Origin: an uncultured Lachnoanaerobaculum sp.
Lineage (GTDB): Bacteria > Bacillota > Clostridia > Lachnospirales > Lachnospiraceae
Assembly: GCF_938015485.1 (NCBI RefSeq)
Contig: NZ_CALLVU010000041.1
Location: forward strand, 1 to 18,008
Reading direction: 5' to 3'
Length of the DNA: 18,008 nucleotides
The position numbers and the translations under genes were made by a program. The notes under the pieces were generated by a model. The model was not told where the DNA came from and did not search any database. It worked only from the letters and a program-made list of their open reading frames with translations. Position 1 is the first letter of the stretch. Every line of letters starts with the position of its first letter. Below, piece by piece: positions 15,216-18,008 of this stretch.

Positions 15216-16700
15216 CTATATAGCGGCCAGTGCCATAATACTTTCTTGTGATATTTCTTCATGTTCTATACAACCTCTTATCATACCTGCCGCCATAACA
15301 TATACTCTATCACTCATGTTTATTATCTCAGGTAACTCTGACGATATCATTATGATTGATACGCCGCTTTTCACAAGCTCATTCATTATCTTATATATCT
15401 CCGACTTTGCCCCGACATCTATTCCTCTTGTGGGCTCATCCAATATAAGAATCTTCGGATTTGTAGCCAGCCACCTTCCAATCATTACCTTTTGCTGATT
15501 ACCTCCGGACAGATTTCCTATTATCTGCTCTTGTGACGGCGTCTTAGTATTCATCATATCTATGTACTTCTTAGTTATTTCCGTTTCCTTTTTAACATTT
15601 ACATTCAAGTTTTTTATAAACTCATCCAATACTTCAATAGTAGTATTATATTTTATATCCTGTATCAGATAAAGTCCTTGCTCTTTTCTGCTCTCAGGCA
15701 CTAACGCAAGTCCGTTTTTTATTGCATCTCTCGGATCTTTTATATCAACTTTATTTCCGTCAATATGAATTGTCCCTGTAACACCTTTTGAAAGTCCGAA
15801 TATAGCTTCCATTGTCTCACTTCTGCCTGCACCTACAAGTCCGGCAAAACCGATTATCTCACCTTTCTTTAACTCAAAGCTGACGTCTTTTACCTTATTA
15901 TTATCATTTAAATTTTCTACTTTAAGTACAATATCTTTAGACGGCATAAAGTCTCTAACATAGTAATTTGTCAAAGTTCTTCCAACCATCATAGCTATAA
16001 GCTCTTCTTTGTTGGTATCCTTTACAACCTTTGTACCTACATATTCACCGTCTCTCATTACGGTTACTCTGTCACATATCTCCTCAAGTTCACTCATCTT
16101 ATGTGATATATAGATAATACCAACCCCTTTTTTAGTCAAATCCCTCATAATGTTAAACAGATTTTCCACTTCTCTGTCACTTATCGAGGAAGTCGGCTCA
16201 TCCATGACCAAAATCTTGGCATTTACAGATACTGCTTTTGTTATCTCAACCATTTGCTGCTTTGCTATAGGTAGATCCTTTATAAGTTCTCTTGAATCTA
16301 TATCCATACCCAAATCATCCAGTATTTTCTGAGCATCCTTTTCCATCTTTGAAATATTTACAGTGAACCCTCTACCGCTTTCTCTGCCCAAATATATATT
16401 CTCTGCAACACTCATATATGGTACCAATACAAGTTCCTGATGTATTATTGCTATATTATTATTTGAAGCATCATGTACTGAATCTATAGATACTTTCTTC
16501 CCGTCTATCTCTATTTCTCCCTCATCAAGGCTGTATATTCCACCAAGTACTTTTATAAGTGTTGATTTTCCTGCACCGTTTTCCCCAAGAAGTGCATGTA
16601 CCTCACCTGCCTTCAGATCAAAGTTTACCTTATCTAATGCCTTAACTCCCGGAAAACTTTTTGATATATTTTTCATTCTCAATAAAATATTATCTGCCAC
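15216..16700 (-). CDS. CUT2-type sugar ABC transporter ATPase with two nucleotide-binding domains (RbsA/MglA-like)
   Basis: The predicted protein has 494 residues. I chose the GTG at 16700, which follows AGGTGA at good spacing. The GTG at 16733 has no ribosome binding site and lies inside a terminator-like hairpin. The first domain has Walker A GENGAGKST (about 39-47) and DEPTSS. The second has the usual degenerate Walker A GLVGAGRSE, the signature LSGGNQQK and Walker B LILDEPTRG. This tandem layout is diagnostic of the ribose/galactose/xylose class. It energises uptake through the adjacent permease. Confidence 0.92.
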   Translation of the reverse strand: MADNILLRMKNISKSFPGVKALDKVNFDLKAGEVHALLGENGAGKSTLIKVLGGIYSLDEGEIEIDGKKVSIDSVHDASNNNIAIIHQELVLVPYMSVAENIYLGRESGRGFTVNISKMEKDAQKILDDLGMDIDSRELIKDLPIAKQQMVEITKAVSVNAKILVMDEPTSSISDREVENLFNIMRDLTKKGVGIIYISHKMSELEEICDRVTVMRDGEYVGTKVVKDTNKEELIAMMVGRTLTNYYVRDFMPSKDIVLKVENLNDNNKVKDVSFELKKGEIIGFAGLVGAGRSETMEAIFGLSKGVTGTIHIDGNKVDIKDPRDAIKNGLALVPESRKEQGLYLIQDIKYNTTIEVLDEFIKNLNVNVKKETEITKKYIDMMNTKTPSQEQIIGNLSGGNQQKVMIGRWLATNPKILILDEPTRGIDVGAKSEIYKIMNELVKSGVSIIMISSELPEIINMSDRVYVMAAGMIRGCIEHEEISQESIMALAAI

Positions 16701-16720
16701 TGTTTCACCTGCTTTATTTT

Positions 16721-16747
16721 CAAAATAAGGCACCCAAAAGGATGCCC
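16721..16747 (-). terminator. Intercistronic hairpin between the binding-protein and ATPase genes
   Basis: On the minus strand GGGCATCC-TTTT-GGGTGCCT folds into a 7-8 bp stem (one or two G-U pairs) with a four-base loop, followed by the short U-rich tail TATTTTG. Placed between the binding-protein stop and the ATPase start, it fits a partial terminator or 3' end stabiliser that gives much more binding protein than transporter, a common arrangement in ABC sugar operons. Confidence 0.6.
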
Positions 16748-16793
16748 AAAATTATAATTGATATTTTTTTCAGCTCATACTTTGATGAGAATA

Positions 16794-17807
16794 TCATTGC
16801 CAGCCGTCTGTGCCATACTGTGCTACATTATCTGATGTAATAAGGAATGTATCTACAGGGTATCTCTCCTCAACCTTCTTTCCCTCTACATAGTCATACA
16901 TTATCTGAACAGCCTTCTCTGCTATGGAAACAGGAGATTGTGCACCGCTTCCCTCTATCAATGAGTCTCCTGATGCAAGCTCGGACTTTATATCCGGTGA
17001 ACCGTCAACACCGTAAATCATACATTTTTTGATTCCTGCCGCATTTGCTGCCGCCAAAGCACCTAAAGCAGTAGGATCATTTCCTCCAAATATAGCAACT
17101 ACATCAGGATTTGACTGTAATAAGTCCTCTGCAATACCCATTGCAACTTGAAGATTTCCCTTAGCATCCTGCTGTGCTACGACCTCAAAGCCGTGATCCT
17201 TGATAGCATCCATAAATCCGTTTGTTCTGTCTACAACCGATTGCATAGTCGGGGAGTCTAAAACTATGATTTTTCCACCGTTAGGAGCTTTCTTTACCAA
17301 ATCTTCTCCTACAACCTTTCCTGCATTGTAATTATCTGAACCTGTATATGAAACCAGATATGACATATCTCCAACCTCAGTATCAAATCCAACCATCGGT
17401 ACTCCTGCTTCCTTAGCCATATCAAGTGCCGGAATAATACCCTGTGCATCAACCGGATTCATAAACAGACCGTCAAGCTTTTGTGAAAGCATATCTTCAA
17501 CCTGTGAAATCTGCTTTGTAACATCATTTCCCGGATCCGTTACAATAAGTTCATCACCCTTTGCCTCTACCAACTCCTTTATTTTGTCCTGAATTGTAAC
17601 AAAGAACGGATTAGTTCCATCCATACATGTATAGCCGAACTTGTAGTGCTTTCCACTGCTCTCACTGCTGCTTTGAGCCTCGCTCTTTTCTGTTGTAACA
17701 GCCTCTTTGCTGTCTCCCTCAGAAGCTGCTTTCTTTTCTCCGCCGCATGCAACCAAACTTGCTACCATTGTCAGTGCCAATGCACCTGCCATTAACTTCC
17801 TTTTCAT
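16794..17807 (-). CDS. RbsB-like sugar-binding lipoprotein of the CUT2 transporter
   Basis: The 337-residue precursor has a lipoprotein signal (LVAC, lipidated cysteine C21) and a serine/glutamate/lysine-rich linker to about residue 52. The mature domain is of the Peripla_BP_4 type. Motifs at positions that contact sugar in ribose-binding protein are retained: NPFF, NPVD, the arginine in VDRTNGF, GGNDPTALGAL, YGVDGSPD and AQSP. The DR pair of ribose-binding protein is DT here, so the ligand may not be ribose. Start ATG follows AAAAGGAGGATTT. It is the first gene of the eleven-gene operon. Confidence 0.93.
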   Translation of the reverse strand: MKRKLMAGALALTMVASLVACGGEKKAASEGDSKEAVTTEKSEAQSSSESSGKHYKFGYTCMDGTNPFFVTIQDKIKELVEAKGDELIVTDPGNDVTKQISQVEDMLSQKLDGLFMNPVDAQGIIPALDMAKEAGVPMVGFDTEVGDMSYLVSYTGSDNYNAGKVVGEDLVKKAPNGGKIIVLDSPTMQSVVDRTNGFMDAIKDHGFEVVAQQDAKGNLQVAMGIAEDLLQSNPDVVAIFGGNDPTALGALAAANAAGIKKCMIYGVDGSPDIKSELASGDSLIEGSGAQSPVSIAEKAVQIMYDYVEGKKVEERYPVDTFLITSDNVAQYGTDGWQ

Positions 17808-17843
17808 AAATCCTCCTTTTCATACCCTTTTGGGCTTATAGCT

Positions 17844-17871
17844 ATAATAGCATAATGATACTTAATAAAAA
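17844..17871 (-). promoter_or_regulatory. Candidate proximal promoter of the sugar operon
   Basis: On the minus strand TTTTTA (17866-17871) and TATTAT (17844-17849) are 16 bases apart, giving a leader of about 30 bases. The -35 is poor, as expected of an activator-dependent promoter, and the palindrome at 17896-17907 lies about 60-65 bases upstream of the predicted start. A 12-bp palindrome, TTATAGCTATAA, covers 17836-17847. Confidence 0.35.
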
Positions 17872-17895
17872 CTGTTTTATGTAATATATTTGTAT

Positions 17896-17907
17896 TGACA
17901 TTTGTCA
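17896..17907. promoter_or_regulatory. Inverted repeat TGACA-TT-TGTCA, possible regulator site
   Basis: Perfect 5-bp arms separated by two bases lie in the AT-rich region upstream of the sugar operon. The size and symmetry fit a NarL/LuxR-type regulator dimer, and the operon encodes such a regulator. No second copy was noticed in the window. Confidence 0.35.
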
Positions 17908-17924
17908 TATCTTTATATATTTAT

Positions 17925-17954
17925 AATATACTTATTTTGTGCCCGTATCGTCAA
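17925..17954 (-). promoter_or_regulatory. Candidate distal promoter of the sugar operon
   Basis: On the minus strand TTGACG (17949-17954) and TATATT (17925-17930) are spaced by 18 bases, closer to consensus than the proximal candidate. Its -35 falls inside the GC-rich hairpin at 17939-17968. If used, the TGACA palindrome would lie just downstream of the start, a repressor position. Confidence 0.35.
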
Positions 17955-18008
17955 CAGGGAACGGGCGCTTAATTGTGAAAAGAGGCTTTTCCGGCGGATT
18001 TGTCGCAG
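17939..18008 (+). other. GC-rich, potentially structured element at the right edge, unidentified
   Basis: The last 70 bases are much richer in GC than the 120 bases before them. In plus-strand RNA GUGCCCGU and ACGGGCGC pair over 8 bp (one U-G) around a 14-base loop, and GAAAAG-AGG-CUUUUC forms a second hairpin at 17977-17991. The first stem has a mismatch if read on the minus strand, favouring a plus-strand RNA. Weak plus-strand promoter elements (TTGACA at 17895-17900) lie upstream. A short reading frame starts at GTG 17975 on the plus strand, and another ends at 17969 on the minus strand; neither can be judged because the window stops. Confidence 0.3.

Noticed and set aside
17939..18008. 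Cobalamin or FMN riboswitch
   Set aside because: AGGGAA, GUGAAA and CCGGCGG fragments recall these families, but the order and spacing of the conserved cores do not match and the window ends too soon.
1..18008. CRISPR array, tRNA, rRNA, insertion sequence or attachment site
   Set aside because: No regularly spaced repeats, cloverleaf, rRNA segment, transposase or flanking direct repeats were seen when reading both strands.

Overview
The window looks like chromosome from a low-GC Gram-positive anaerobe, most likely Clostridia and perhaps Lachnospiraceae. That rests on the AT-rich sequence, strong AGGAGG-type ribosome binding sites, a 21-residue lipoprotein signal, CUT2-type sugar transport, and a TrpB2-type tryptophan synthase. 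The organism assignment is inference, because no rRNA or other marker gene is present.

Layout, left to right. (1) Positions 1-641 hold a very AT-rich minus-strand gene that runs off the left edge. It has a good promoter and ribosome binding site, but its reading frame breaks near 317-387, after which a second frame stays open to the edge. That second frame resembles the C-terminal domain of a polymorphic toxin. (2) A lone plus-strand trpB2 (866-2230) has its own promoter and a leader hairpin. It ends at a perfect 19-bp inverted repeat shared with the convergent operon. (3) A two-gene minus-strand operon encodes an N-acetylneuraminate-lyase-like aldolase and a ROK sugar kinase (4171 down to 2310). 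It has its own promoter, an upstream 16-bp palindrome and a terminator-like leader hairpin. (4) An eleven-gene minus-strand operon runs from 17807 down to 4327. In transcription order it encodes a sugar-binding lipoprotein, a CUT2 ABC ATPase, a CUT2 permease, a membrane-anchored paralogue of the binding protein, a NarL-type histidine kinase, its response regulator, a second membrane-anchored binding protein (family 1), a D-lyxose isomerase-like cupin, a GH31 glycosidase, an ArsC/Spx-like protein and a GH3 glycosidase. Almost all junctions overlap or are nearly contiguous. (5) The right edge holds the operon promoter region and a short GC-rich block that could fold as RNA on the plus strand and that I could not identify.

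How the genes may work together (inference): the lipoprotein and CUT2 transporter import a sugar or small glycoside. The anchored paralogue, which shares the binding-site motifs of the lipoprotein, may present the same ligand to the histidine kinase, which has several membrane spans but no large extracellular sensor domain. The response regulator then controls the operon. GH31 and GH3 lack signal peptides and probably cleave imported alpha- and beta-glycosides in the cytoplasm, and the isomerase converts an aldose such as mannose or lyxose to a ketose. The most unusual feature is the two-component system flanked by two different membrane-anchored solute-binding proteins, all co-transcribed with transport and catabolic genes.
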